Source: Fidelibacterota bacterium | Lineage (GTDB): Bacteria; Marinisomatota; Marinisomatia; Marinisomatales; TCS56 | Length of the DNA: 20,634 nt | Reading direction: 5' to 3' | Assembly (NCBI GenBank): GCA_030634675.1 | Contig: DAOWAH010000007.1 | Span: 1 to 20,634 of the forward strand | Shown here: positions 7,614 to 15,793 of the stretch, piece by piece | Layout of the letters: every line of letters begins with the position of its first letter | Numbering within the stretch: the stretch's first letter is position 1 | Notes under the pieces: generated by a model | What the model was told of the DNA's origin: nothing | Database searches by the model: none | The model's input: only the letters and a program-made list of their open reading frames with translations | Translations under genes and position numbers: made by a program

Positions 7614-7634
7614 TAGTGCCAGGATAAGTTTTTA

Positions 7635-8552
7635 TCAGGACAGCTTCACGTGAATTAATTTGCTGAATTGTTGTTGGATTTGATTAGTTATTTTACCGGG
7701 TTGCCCATCACCGATCACCTGATCGCCGATTTTCACAATGGGCATAATTTCGGTAATTGTGCCGAGTACCAGAGCTTCAACCGGGGATGAACCACTGGCG
7801 ATCCGTTGCAGAAAATCATCCGCTGCAATTGGCTCTTCAATCACCGGGATATTTAATACCTGGCAGATGTCAATCACTACCGTACGAGTTACTCCGGGTA
7901 GAATCAAATTATTAGCCGGGTGTGTGTGCAATTTCCCGTCGATGATTGCGCAGAAATTTGTATGGGTGCCCTCGGTTATAAAACCATCGCGGACAAAGAG
8001 GGCTTCATAGGCCTCAGCTTCCTTGGCTTCCTGGTTGGCCAGCACACCGGATAGTAAGCCGATTTGCTTGATATCACAGAGCATCCATCGATTATCTTCG
8101 ACCAGGATGGCTTTAACACCGGTTTGAATCAGTTTGGTTTTTGATTTAACGGGGGTGGCAGTAATAAAAATTGTTACCGGTGTTCCATCACCTGGGAAAG
8201 CATGGTCACGGGGAGCATTACCCCGGGTAATCTGAATATAAATTTTAGCATCGTTGGCAGTCAGATTATTTCGTTCCAGCAATATCTGCATAACCGGCAT
8301 CAAGCTTTGCGAATTAAAGCCGGGTAAACGGATGGCAGCCAAACTCCGCTCAAGTCGTGCCAAATGTTGGCTGGTTTTGAATAATCTACCGGAGTAAGCT
8401 TTCAGTACTTCATAAATTCCATCACCAAATGTAAACCCGCGATCATCCGGTGAAATGCGGACCTTATCCTTAGGCATGAACAATTGGTTGGAAACCGGTA
8501 ATTCGGCTGTTTCTGTTTCCGGCGTAAATTTGTCGTTGAAATATACTATCAT
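7635..8552 (-). CDS. dat: Class IV aminotransferase, D-amino-acid aminotransferase type
   Basis: PLP-dependent fold-type IV transaminase of 305 residues, slightly longer than typical Dat (about 280-290) because of an extra stretch near residues 13-32. Motifs: RGFTFGDGIYEVLKAY (38-53), a TRGNAPRDHAFP block (109-120), catalytic lysine K162 in CDIK, E194 in TEGTHTN which contacts the pyridine nitrogen, and LPGVTR (218-223). R115 and H117 in the PRDHAFP block match the Arg98/His100 carboxylate trap of Bacillus D-amino-acid aminotransferase; branched-chain aminotransferases and aminodeoxychorismate lyase lack this pair. Likely reaction: D-alanine + 2-oxoglutarate to pyruvate + D-glutamate, useful for wall precursors. 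ATG at 8552 has AAGGA at good distance. The dehydratase gene lies 71 bases upstream on the same strand. Confidence 0.85.
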   Translation of the reverse strand: MIVYFNDKFTPETETAELPVSNQLFMPKDKVRISPDDRGFTFGDGIYEVLKAYSGRLFKTSQHLARLERSLAAIRLPGFNSQSLMPVMQILLERNNLTANDAKIYIQITRGNAPRDHAFPGDGTPVTIFITATPVKSKTKLIQTGVKAILVEDNRWMLCDIKQIGLLSGVLANQEAKEAEAYEALFVRDGFITEGTHTNFCAIIDGKLHTHPANNLILPGVTRTVVIDICQVLNIPVIEEPIAADDFLQRIASGSSPVEALVLGTITEIMPIVKIGDQVIGDGQPGKITNQIQQQFSKLIHVKLS

Positions 8553-8623
8553 CAGTAATCCTTAATCGAATTCATAATAAATGGCTGCCTGGCAACCCGG
8601 CGAATTTCTATTTAAAAAATGAA

Positions 8624-9577
8624 TTATGAACGTAAAATATCAGCCATTGTTTCGCCATCTATATTACCGCCACTGATAATTACACCGGTTTTGCCGGCTG
8701 CTTTGATGGCACCACTCAACAAGGCTGCTATTCCTAAAGCTCCAGAAGGTTCCACCACTATTTTCATCCTTAAAAATAGAAAGCGAACTGCTTCAATAAT
8801 GGCTTTTTCACTCACGGTTACCATATCCGCTACATATTTTAGTACCAGCGGAAAAGTAACGCTTCCCAATGATGGTGTGCGGGTACCGTCGGCAATGGTA
8901 GGGGGATTTTTAATCGTATGCAGTTTACCGGTATGAAATGATTTGGTGGCGTCGTCAGCCAACTCCGGTTCTACCCCAATGACCTGGCAATCCGGGAATA
9001 AGCCTTTTGCGGCAATGGCTGATCCACTGAGTAGTCCGCCACCACCACAGGGAACCAGCAGTAGATCCAGTTTACCAACTTCATCGAACAATTCCAGAGC
9101 GACCGTTCCCTGGCCGGCAACTATATCGATATGATCATATGGTGGTATCACTGTTTGGCCCTGTTCAGCCTGGATTTTTAACGCCAGTTTCTCACGGGTG
9201 GTTTCATCCGGTTCGAACTCGATTACCTTAGCACCGTAGGCTTCGGTGGCAGCGCGCTTGGTAACCGGCGCGTTATGAGGCATAATAACGGTAGTTTCGA
9301 CATTCAGAAGACGGCCGACTAAAGCCACGGCCTGGGCATGGTTCCCTGATGAGTAGGTTAGTATGCCTTTGGATTTCTGTTCGTCTGTTAATTGTGAAAT
9401 AGCATTATAAGCACCACGGATTTTAAAGGCACCGGTGCGCTGGAAATTCTCACATTTTAAAAATATTTTTCCGTTAATCTGTTTATTAAGCGTGCGGGAG
9501 GTGATGACAGGTGTTTTGTTGACAACTTTGCTGAGGCGCGTCAAGGTCAAATTAATATCATCGAATGTAGGTCGCAT
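8624..9577 (-). CDS. Serine/threonine dehydratase or serine racemase-type PLP enzyme (no ACT domain)
   Basis: Fold-type II PLP enzyme of 317 residues, matching the short catabolic/TdcB-like and serine racemase class; there is no C-terminal regulatory ACT domain as in biosynthetic IlvA. Motifs: FKIRGA with the PLP lysine K52, SSGNHAQ (76-82) with N79 to hold the cofactor, the phosphate-binding CGGGGLLSG (177-185), VEPSGA (275-280) and SGGN (302-305). Possible reactions: threonine to 2-oxobutyrate, serine to pyruvate, threo-3-hydroxyaspartate to oxaloacetate, or serine racemisation; sequence alone does not choose. All these eliminations pass through enamine/imine intermediates, which makes the Rid gene in the same run relevant. 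The D-amino-acid aminotransferase downstream hints at D-amino-acid metabolism. The start at ATG 9577 has only a weak AAGAAAAAA leader. Confidence 0.85.
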   Translation of the reverse strand: MRPTFDDINLTLTRLSKVVNKTPVITSRTLNKQINGKIFLKCENFQRTGAFKIRGAYNAISQLTDEQKSKGILTYSSGNHAQAVALVGRLLNVETTVIMPHNAPVTKRAATEAYGAKVIEFEPDETTREKLALKIQAEQGQTVIPPYDHIDIVAGQGTVALELFDEVGKLDLLLVPCGGGGLLSGSAIAAKGLFPDCQVIGVEPELADDATKSFHTGKLHTIKNPPTIADGTRTPSLGSVTFPLVLKYVADMVTVSEKAIIEAVRFLFLRMKIVVEPSGALGIAALLSGAIKAAGKTGVIISGGNIDGETMADILRS

Positions 9578-9638
9578 TTTTTTCTTGAAAATGAAAAACT
9601 ATTTTACTAATACCAATGATTATTGCGCCGATAAAACT

Positions 9639-9983
9639 TCATAACTTCTTCCTGATTTTATCCAATCTCAGTTGTGCTTCAGGAGCAATTCGGTAAAGTT
9701 CCTCAGTACGCATACAACTGTATTCCGGACAATGGGCGCAATTCTCCAGACCCAGTTGACGGGCACAACGGCGGATTTCACAAACTGCACTGTATAGAAA
9801 GATTTGACCTTCTTCAGATTTACAACCATTACAATTAATGTCGGCTGGACTAATTTCAGACCGAAATTCTTTGGACCAGGCCGCCGCTACCTTAATGCGC
9901 AGTTCAGCATCGTCTTCCTGAGTGGCGATGTAGGCTTCACAGGCGCCACAATCAATACCACAATAGGCTATTTTACTATTCAT
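9639..9983 (-). CDS. DUF3795-type cysteine-rich protein
   Basis: 114-residue cytoplasmic protein with nine cysteines arranged as in the DUF3795 family: YCGIDCGACEAYIAT at the N-terminus (C8, C12, C15), NCNGC (C51, C54), C68 and C73 in the VCEIRRCA block, and NCAHCPEYSC (C82, C85, C90). Such spacing suggests zinc or iron-sulfur binding; no function is established that I know of. ATG at 9983 lacks an obvious ribosome site. It is the first gene of the minus-strand run, 61 bases ahead of the dehydratase, and is divergent from rnfC across a 323-base intergenic region. Confidence 0.85.
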   Translation of the reverse strand: MNSKIAYCGIDCGACEAYIATQEDDAELRIKVAAAWSKEFRSEISPADINCNGCKSEEGQIFLYSAVCEIRRCARQLGLENCAHCPEYSCMRTEELYRIAPEAQLRLDKIRKKL

Positions 9984-10041
9984 ATGATCAGTTTAATCTA
10001 TCGCTATAACGATGAATATTGTTACATCTACCTGTCGAAGA

Positions 10042-10055
10042 TAATATTAATATTA
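10042..10055. promoter_or_regulatory. 14-bp A+T palindrome, possible operator
   Basis: TAATATTAATATTA reads the same on both strands. It lies about 60 bases upstream of the DUF3795 start and about 250 upstream of rnfC. A regulator-binding site is possible, but such palindromes also arise by chance in A+T-rich DNA. Confidence 0.25.
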
Positions 10056-10177
10056 GTCAGATATGAAGTTCTTTTTATTGTTGGTAAATGCAACAGATAT
10101 GATTGTTGTCTAAAAAATTCAGTAGAGGATCGTGCTTTCAAAATAACGTATTTGTACGATTGAGTCAAAAGCAGATA

Positions 10178-10208
10178 AAGACATCCGATTTTTATTTATT
10201 TATATAAT
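10178..10208 (+). promoter_or_regulatory. Possible promoter of the rnf operon
   Basis: A perfect TATAAT at 10203-10208 lies about 98 bases before the rnfC start. The nearest -35-like hexamer is AAGACA at 10178-10183 (four of six against TTGACA), with a 19-base spacer. The T-rich stretch between them would favour melting. The -35 is weak, so this is tentative. Confidence 0.3.
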
Positions 10209-10306
10209 TTAGGAGTGATAATTTCCATACTATTTTTTTAACGATGATTCGGTAAAACGAACGACTTTAAAATCAGCTCTGCACAACTACGGAAAAAGGA
10301 CGGACA

Positions 10307-11644
10307 GTGAGATTACCCACGTTTATTAAAGGCGTTCATCCAAACGGCTATAAACATTTTACTTGTACCAAACTAATTGAAACCCTGCCATTGCCTGATC
10401 ATGTTTTAATTTCACTGCAGCAACATATCGGTGCCCCCTGTTCCGCTGTGGTGGAAAAAGGGCAGGAAATTAAAACGGGTCAAGTTGTCGGCTCCAGTGA
10501 TGCTTATGTGTCGAGCCCGGTTCATTCATCCATTACTGGTAAAGTAAAAGATATTGGTACTTTTGTCCATCCGGTAGGCGGCAAGGTACAGATGGTTTTT
10601 ATCCAGCGTACCGCCGATGAAGATCAATGGGATTTAATGCCGGCAATTTCGGATTGGAAATCTGCATCTATTGTTAAATTGAATCAGCGGATACGAGCTG
10701 CGGGAATAGTCGGAATGGGTGGGGCAGCCTTTCCGACCCATGTTAAACTTGCTCCTCCCAAGGATAAGACAATTGACTCATTCATATTAAACGGCTGTGA
10801 GTGTGAACCTTTTCTAACTGCGGATCACCGGGCTATGGTGGAGCAGGCCGATAAAATATTGGCCGGTATGGCAATAATAATGAAAGTTCTCGGTGTCAAG
10901 GATGGTTTCATTGGCATTGAGAATAATAAGCCCGATGCTATTGAAACAATGCGTGCAGCGGTTAGGCAGGGCGGATACAATTTTAAAGTTGTTTCGTTAC
11001 AGGTTAAATATCCCCAGGGAGCCGAAAAAATGCTGATCCAATCAGTATTAAAACGGCAGGTTCCAATCGGTGGGCTACCGATGGATGTGGGTACTGTCGT
11101 AAATAATATTGGGACAGCTATTGCAGTGGCAAGTGCGGTCATTACTGGTAAAGCACTGGTCGAGCGGATCGTGACGGTAACTGGTGATGGAATCAACGAA
11201 CCTAAAAATGTTTTGGCACGGATTGGAACACCTTTCCAGGATATCCTCAATTATTGCGGTGGCTTGCAAGAAGAAGCAATCCAGGTATTTATGGGTGGTC
11301 CCATGATGGGCATGGCGCAGCACAATCTGCAGGTTCCAATCGTTAAAGCAACCAGTGGAATTGTTTGTACTGCGGAAAAGGGACAACCAGCGGAACGTGC
11401 AATGCCCTGTATTCGCTGTGCTACCTGTGTTTCAGCCTGTCCCATGTTTTTATTACCAACCCGAATTGCACGTTTATCCGAGATGGGTCATACCACTGAG
11501 TCTGAGGATCTGGGTATCATGAATTGTATCGAATGTGGTTCCTGTTCTTTCGTTTGTCCATCGCAGATTCCACTGGTTCAGTGGATTCGGCTGGGCAAAT
11601 TGCAGGTAGGGGAAATGAAACGTAAAGAAAAAGAAGCAGCTTAA
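10307..11644 (+). CDS. rnfC: Rnf complex subunit C (NADH-binding, electron output)
   Basis: Peripheral cytoplasmic subunit of the ion-translocating ferredoxin:NAD+ oxidoreductase, carrying FMN, the NAD(H) site and two [4Fe-4S] clusters. 445 residues, normal for compact RnfC. Visible parts: a biotin/lipoyl-like N-terminal portion (about 40-100), the glycine-rich flavin/NAD block GIVGMGGAAFPTHVK (133-147), NGCECEPFLTADHR (162-175), then two ferredoxin motifs, C368/371/374/378 (CIRCATCVSACP) and C407/410/413/417 (CIECGSCSFVCP). It lacks the long alanine/lysine-rich tail of gammaproteobacterial RsxC. The start codon is GTG at 10307, supported by AAAGGA six bases upstream. First gene of the operon; rnfD follows after 10 bases. 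Confidence 0.96.
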   Translation: MRLPTFIKGVHPNGYKHFTCTKLIETLPLPDHVLISLQQHIGAPCSAVVEKGQEIKTGQVVGSSDAYVSSPVHSSITGKVKDIGTFVHPVGGKVQMVFIQRTADEDQWDLMPAISDWKSASIVKLNQRIRAAGIVGMGGAAFPTHVKLAPPKDKTIDSFILNGCECEPFLTADHRAMVEQADKILAGMAIIMKVLGVKDGFIGIENNKPDAIETMRAAVRQGGYNFKVVSLQVKYPQGAEKMLIQSVLKRQVPIGGLPMDVGTVVNNIGTAIAVASAVITGKALVERIVTVTGDGINEPKNVLARIGTPFQDILNYCGGLQEEAIQVFMGGPMMGMAQHNLQVPIVKATSGIVCTAEKGQPAERAMPCIRCATCVSACPMFLLPTRIARLSEMGHTTESEDLGIMNCIECGSCSFVCPSQIPLVQWIRLGKLQVGEMKRKEKEAA

Positions 11645-11654
11645 AGGGAAGAGA

Positions 11655-12725
11655 ATGGAAGCGGAAAAGAAAGTACCGGAACAACCTGCTAAGCAATCGG
11701 GCGAAAACGTTTCATCCAATCCGACAATGGTTAAAAAAACCAAACCCAAAAAAGATCCCCGCGCTAAATTGTATAAACCGGAACGGATGTTGATCATGTC
11801 ATCCAGTCCTCATTTGGGAACAGTTGACAATGTTCCTAAGATTATGTGGACGGTGATAATTGCCTTGATTCCAGCGGTCGTAATGTCAATTTTTTATTTC
11901 GGCTGGTTATCGATCTGGATGATAACTGCTTGTGTTAGTGCTGCTTTGGCTACGGAAGCGTTAATCAACCGAATGAAGGGTGAATCGCAGACAATAAAGG
12001 ATGGCAGTGCAGTTATAACCGGTTTGTTGTTAGCCCTGACCCTGCCACCTGCATTTCCCATCACCAGCGGTATCCTTGGGACGATATTTGCAATTGGGAT
12101 CGGTAAGCATATCTTTGGCGGCCTCGGTTATAATATATTTAATCCGGCCTTGTTGGGACGAGCCTTTTTACAGGCTAGTTTTCCAGTAGCCATCACCACT
12201 TGGACGACACCCCGCACGCTGGTAGATGCCGTGTCAGCAGCTACTCCTTTAGGCGGATTTAAATTTGAAAAAATTTCAACGGCTTTTACTGACCTCCTGT
12301 ATGGTAATACGGGCGGGTGTCTGGGGGAAACATCCGCCATTGTTATCATTGCAGGGGGTCTGTTTCTTATAATTCGTAAATATGCCGATTGGCGGATTCC
12401 GGTCAGTTATCTTAGCACAGTCTTTATTTTCGGTGGTTTATTTTGGCTGTTCAATCGGGTTGACTATCCCAGTCCCTGGTTTCATATGTTCAGCGGTGGT
12501 TTGATGCTGGGTGCTTTTTTCATGGCCACCGATATGGTTACCTCACCGATCACACCCCGAGGCTCTTGGATATTCGGAATCGGAGCCGGTGTACTACTAG
12601 TTGTTATCCGGCTTTTTGGAGCTTTACCGGAAGGTGTAATGTACTCGATCCTGCTGATGAACGCGTTGACTCCTCTGATTAATCGCTATACCAGACCAAA
12701 ATATTTTGGAGAACCGCGGGCATGA
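11655..12725 (+). CDS. rnfD: Rnf complex subunit D (membrane flavoprotein)
   Basis: Integral membrane subunit related to NqrB, 356 residues with about eight to ten helices. It carries a covalently bound FMN: the acceptor is probably T197 in DAVSAATPLGG, where homologues have SGAT. Other signatures: KDGSAVITGLLLALTLPP, GGLGYNIFNPALLGRAFLQ and the ATDMVTSPITPRG block. The first 42 residues are hydrophilic and rich in lysine and proline ahead of the conserved RMLIMSSSPH start, longer than in many homologues. The ATG at 11655 has a good AAGGGA leader, though ATG at codon 25 could also serve. It overlaps rnfG by four bases (ATGA). FMN attachment needs an ApbE flavin transferase, which is not in this window. 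Confidence 0.95.
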   Translation: MEAEKKVPEQPAKQSGENVSSNPTMVKKTKPKKDPRAKLYKPERMLIMSSSPHLGTVDNVPKIMWTVIIALIPAVVMSIFYFGWLSIWMITACVSAALATEALINRMKGESQTIKDGSAVITGLLLALTLPPAFPITSGILGTIFAIGIGKHIFGGLGYNIFNPALLGRAFLQASFPVAITTWTTPRTLVDAVSAATPLGGFKFEKISTAFTDLLYGNTGGCLGETSAIVIIAGGLFLIIRKYADWRIPVSYLSTVFIFGGLFWLFNRVDYPSPWFHMFSGGLMLGAFFMATDMVTSPITPRGSWIFGIGAGVLLVVIRLFGALPEGVMYSILLMNALTPLINRYTRPKYFGEPRA

Positions 12726-13297
12726 CTACCTCTACGAAAATGATTGCAGTGTTAACGATAATTGCTGCATTGTCTGGTAGCATCTTGTCAATGTGGGACG
12801 GCGTCACGGCACCCCGAATCGAGGCAAATCGTCTCAAAGTACTGAAGCGGGCGATCTCCACCGTTCTTCCAGCCTACGACCATTATGAAGAAATGCTGGT
12901 AAGGGACGATATAACTCTGTATTTGGGAAAAGATAATAATGGTTATACAGTTGGTGTAGCGTTCAAGGCTAAAGGGAATGGCTTTTCACCGGATCTGACT
13001 CTAATGGTGGGGATCAATCCCCAATTTTCAGAATTAATCGGAATTGAAATTTTAGAACAGACCGAAACTCCCGGACTTGGAAATAAAATTGAAGACGATT
13101 GGTTCAAGGATCAGTTTAAAGGTCAAATAATGGATGACCAGGAAACGGCGGTAATCAAGAATATTAAACCCGGTAACCCCGCCCGTGGTATTCAGGCTAT
13201 CTCTGGAGCTACAATTTCTTCAAAAGCAGTTGTTAATATAATCCGAACGCAGGTGTTGACAGTTCGTGATCTGTATAAACATAAAATAACAGGTTAG
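12722..13297 (+). CDS. rnfG: Rnf complex subunit G (covalent FMN subunit)
   Basis: Periplasm-facing flavoprotein related to NqrC, anchored by one N-terminal helix (about 7-25). 191 residues. The flavin acceptor motif SGATISS is at 161-167, with T164 expected to carry phosphoester-linked FMN. The upstream TETPGLG (114-120) is the other family hallmark. The start overlaps the rnfD stop by four bases, typical of coupled translation. It ends in TAG (13295-13297), two bases before rnfE, evidence that TAG is used as a normal stop in this genome. Confidence 0.95.
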   Translation: MTTSTKMIAVLTIIAALSGSILSMWDGVTAPRIEANRLKVLKRAISTVLPAYDHYEEMLVRDDITLYLGKDNNGYTVGVAFKAKGNGFSPDLTLMVGINPQFSELIGIEILEQTETPGLGNKIEDDWFKDQFKGQIMDDQETAVIKNIKPGNPARGIQAISGATISSKAVVNIIRTQVLTVRDLYKHKITG

Positions 13298-13299
13298 AT

Positions 13300-13911
13300 A
13301 TGGCTAAACAAAATTCGCTCAATGTTGAAGTGCTGAAAGGAATCTGGGCGGAAAACCCGGTCCTAATTCAATTATTGGGATTATGTCCAACGCTGGCAGT
13401 TACGAATTCAGCCGTAAATGGTCTGGCGATGGGATTGGCCACTGCCTTTGTCCTGCTATTATCAAGCATTCTGATATCCTTGATTAAAAGCCTAATTCCG
13501 GCTCAGGTGCGTATCGCCAGTTACATCGTTGTGATTGCTACTTTCGTAACAGTGGTTGACAAATTCCTGGCAGCCTATACACCCGATATCAGTAAAGCTC
13601 TGGGAGCCTTTATTCCATTAATTGTAGTGAACTGTCTCATCCTGGGTCGCCAGGAAGCTTTTTCATCCAAGAATAGCGTCGGCCGATCAGTGCTTGACGG
13701 AGTTGGTATGGGGTTTGGATTCACCTGGGTACTTGTTCTACTGGGCGCAGTCCGCGAATTATTGGGCGAAGGATCGATATTTGGTTTGATGATCATGCCT
13801 GAATCATTCAACACCTGGCTGGTAATGATATTACCACCTGGTGCATTTCTGACATTGGGAATTTTTATTGGATTGGCTAATTGGTATAATGACAGGAGGG
13901 TCAAGGCATGA
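13300..13911 (+). CDS. rnfE: Rnf complex subunit E (membrane, Fe-S ligand)
   Basis: Six-helix membrane subunit related to NqrD, 203 residues. Signature start NPVLIQLLGLCPTLAVTNSAVNG with C29, and a second conserved cysteine C112 in VVNCLILGRQEA. By analogy with NqrD (Cys29 and Cys112) these two, together with the matching pair in RnfA, hold an iron-sulfur cluster inside the membrane that passes electrons across the bilayer. The start is ATG at 13300, two bases after the rnfG stop. It overlaps rnfA by four bases. Confidence 0.95.
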   Translation: MAKQNSLNVEVLKGIWAENPVLIQLLGLCPTLAVTNSAVNGLAMGLATAFVLLLSSILISLIKSLIPAQVRIASYIVVIATFVTVVDKFLAAYTPDISKALGAFIPLIVVNCLILGRQEAFSSKNSVGRSVLDGVGMGFGFTWVLVLLGAVRELLGEGSIFGLMIMPESFNTWLVMILPPGAFLTLGIFIGLANWYNDRRVKA

Positions 13912-14480
13912 GTCTGTTAACCCTGTTTATTTCTGCGGCCATCGTAAATAATTTTGTCTTATCCCAATTCCTAGGTATATGCCCGTTTGTCGGGGTATCC
14001 AAGAAAGTCGATTCCGCGATCAGTATGGGTCTGGCGGTTACCTTTGTTATGACGATCACCGCAGCGGTTACTTTTTTAATCAATAAATATATCCTGATTA
14101 AATTTGGTTTGAGTATTCTGCAGACCGTGTCCTTTATTCTGGTGATTGCTTCCCTAGTACAATTAGTAGAAATGTTTATCAAAAAGGTGAGTAAACCGCT
14201 CTATAGCGCCTTGGGTATTTACCTGCCATTGATCACAACCAATTGTGCGATTATGGGATTGGCTTTGTTTGCCGTAGCCAAAGAATATACTTTTATCGAA
14301 GGAATCATTTATGCCCTTGGCGCCGGTGTCGGATTCACGCTTGCGCTGGTAATCATGGCCGGTATCCGGGAAGAATTAGAACTGGCTCGGGTACCTAAAA
14401 TATTTCAGGGGGCTGGCATAACAATGATCGTTGCCGGCAGTCTGGCCCTCGCCTTCATGGGTTTTGTCGGAATAATATAA
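13908..14480 (+). CDS. rnfA: Rnf complex subunit A (membrane, Fe-S ligand)
   Basis: Six-helix membrane subunit related to NqrE, 190 residues. Signatures: NNFVLSQFLGICPFVGVSKK with C25 and PLITTNCAIMGLAL with C113, the partners of C29/C112 in RnfE for the membrane iron-sulfur cluster. RnfA and RnfE are paralogues inserted in opposite orientation. The ATG at 13908 overlaps the rnfE stop (ATGA) and is preceded by a strong GGAGG, so translation starts efficiently here. A 53-base gap follows before rnfB. Confidence 0.96.
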   Translation: MSLLTLFISAAIVNNFVLSQFLGICPFVGVSKKVDSAISMGLAVTFVMTITAAVTFLINKYILIKFGLSILQTVSFILVIASLVQLVEMFIKKVSKPLYSALGIYLPLITTNCAIMGLALFAVAKEYTFIEGIIYALGAGVGFTLALVIMAGIREELELARVPKIFQGAGITMIVAGSLALAFMGFVGII

Positions 14481-14533
14481 GCAGAAGCATATTTCCCGTA
14501 ACAAAAACAGGAAATGAACAGAGAAAGAAAAAG

Positions 14534-15364
14534 ATGGACTTGAATGCAATAGTAATTTCGATGGCAAGTATGGGTGGTATGGGATTATTATTTTCTGCCG
14601 GACTGGCTATAGCCAATAAAAAATTCTATGTGGCGGAAGACCCCCGCATTACCGCAGTGAATGAAGAATTACCCGGAGCCAATTGCGGTGGTTGCGGTTA
14701 TCCCGGTTGTGCTAATTTTGCGGAAAATGTTGTTAATGGAACAGCCTTAGCAAATGGATGTCCTGTCAATACTGCCGATGGGGTAGAGGCTATTGCCCGT
14801 ATCATGGGTGTAGATGTGGAAACCGGCGAGCGTTTGATCGCCCGGGTTATCTGCCGCGGTGGTGATTACGAAACTGCAAAAAAGGGCACCTATCATGGGA
14901 TTATGACCTGTACGGCAGCCCATCTTATGGGAGGCGGCGACCGCTTATGCGATTATGGCTGCATCGGTTATGGTGAATGTGTCGATGTATGTCCCTTTGA
15001 TGCAATGTACATGAATAAAAATCATTTACCGGTGGTAATCGAGGATAAGTGTACCGGATGTGGTAACTGTGCTGATGTCTGTCCACGCGATGTAATCGAA
15101 ATGCATCCCGAAAGTCATAAATTATTTATTATGTGTAAAAACGAAGATGCTCCCAAGGAAGCGCGTCAGACCTGTATCAAGGCCTGTATCGGTTGCGGTA
15201 TTTGCATTCGGGCGGTGGAAGAAGGTGAAATCGTGCTGGAGGACAATCTGGCGCGCATTGATTATGATAAGTATGGTCGTGTTCCCGTTATTCCAACTGA
15301 AAAATGCGCACCAGGTTCATTCGTAACTTTTGGCGAAGAGAGGACGGCGAAAGCCGCAGCATAA
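14534..15364 (+). CDS. rnfB: Rnf complex subunit B (ferredoxin-accepting Fe-S protein)
   Basis: Electron entry subunit that takes electrons from reduced ferredoxin. 276 residues: one N-terminal membrane helix (about 6-26), an Fe-S domain with C51, C54, C59 and C76 (ANCGGCGYPGC...GCP), extra cysteines C107 and C126, then a ferredoxin pair using C139/C143/C149/C153 and C173/C176/C179/C183, and a C-terminal group C214/C218/C221/C224. In this last group the fourth cysteine of a CxxCxxCxxxC motif is replaced (V228), and the final ferredoxin motif seen in some RnfB proteins is absent; C258 might supply a ligand. Such short ends do occur in some lineages. The leader AGAGAAAGAAAAAG is purine-rich without a perfect site. 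The TAA stop is followed at once, in the same frame, by the TTG of rseC. Confidence 0.95.
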   Translation: MDLNAIVISMASMGGMGLLFSAGLAIANKKFYVAEDPRITAVNEELPGANCGGCGYPGCANFAENVVNGTALANGCPVNTADGVEAIARIMGVDVETGERLIARVICRGGDYETAKKGTYHGIMTCTAAHLMGGGDRLCDYGCIGYGECVDVCPFDAMYMNKNHLPVVIEDKCTGCGNCADVCPRDVIEMHPESHKLFIMCKNEDAPKEARQTCIKACIGCGICIRAVEEGEIVLEDNLARIDYDKYGRVPVIPTEKCAPGSFVTFGEERTAKAAA

Positions 15365-15793
15365 TTGGCCGAATCTGTAATTGACCAGGGACACGTTATC
15401 GATCTGGTTGGCGACCAAGCCCGAGTTGAAATTGCAACAGGGGAAGCTTGCGCAGCATGTGGCGCCCGTGTCCTGTGTTCACCCGGGGCCAATAATTCTA
15501 ATACTTTAACTGCCTTTAATGAAATCGGTGCCAAAATGGGAGACCAGGTTGAGGTGCGTGAGAGGGGTAATCTACTATTAAAATTATCCCTGCTCCAATA
15601 TGGTCTGCCGTTGCTGGGCTTTGTTCTGGGACTGTTTGGTATTTATTTAATCATCGGTCAGGATAATGAGCTAATCCTTTTTATAGCTGGTTGTTTGGGA
15701 TTGGGCATTGGTGCTTTATTCGCTTGGTTGGGAATCCGTTATCTCGCGCGCCAGCCACAGCATTTTCTGGTAGTTACACGTATCATAAATTGA
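15365..15793 (+). CDS. rseC: RseC/MucC-type (SoxR-reducing system) membrane protein
   Basis: 142 residues: a small N-terminal domain with three cysteines (C29, C32, C38 in GEACAACGARVLCSPG), then two membrane helices (about 77-98 and 102-122) and a short basic end. This matches the RseC/MucC family, whose E. coli member acts with the Rnf-like Rsx complex to keep SoxR reduced; in other lineages it sits next to rnf and its job is unclear. I see no in-frame ATG before codon 57 (which would cut into the cysteine domain), so the start is the TTG at 15365, directly after and in frame with the rnfB TAA; this suggests re-initiation by terminating ribosomes. Last gene of the operon. Confidence 0.85.
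   Translation: MAESVIDQGHVIDLVGDQARVEIATGEACAACGARVLCSPGANNSNTLTAFNEIGAKMGDQVEVRERGNLLLKLSLLQYGLPLLGFVLGLFGIYLIIGQDNELILFIAGCLGLGIGALFAWLGIRYLARQPQHFLVVTRIIN

Larger units (their letters stand above)
9984..10306. other. Divergent intergenic region between the DUF3795 gene and rnfC
   Basis: 323 bases, strongly A+T-rich, with no convincing gene. It must hold the start signals for rnfC rightward and probably for the DUF3795 gene leftward. It contains a perfect 14-bp palindrome (10042-10055), a TATAAT (10203-10208) and, just before rnfC, AAAGGA six bases from the GTG start. Short open frames here have no family resemblance. Confidence 0.6.

Noticed and set aside
10307..15793. Na+-translocating NADH:quinone oxidoreductase (Nqr) instead of Rnf.
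   Set aside because: The RnfB ferredoxin subunit and RnfC with two ferredoxin motifs are present, and no NqrF or NqrA is seen; gene order C-D-G-E-A-B is that of Rnf.
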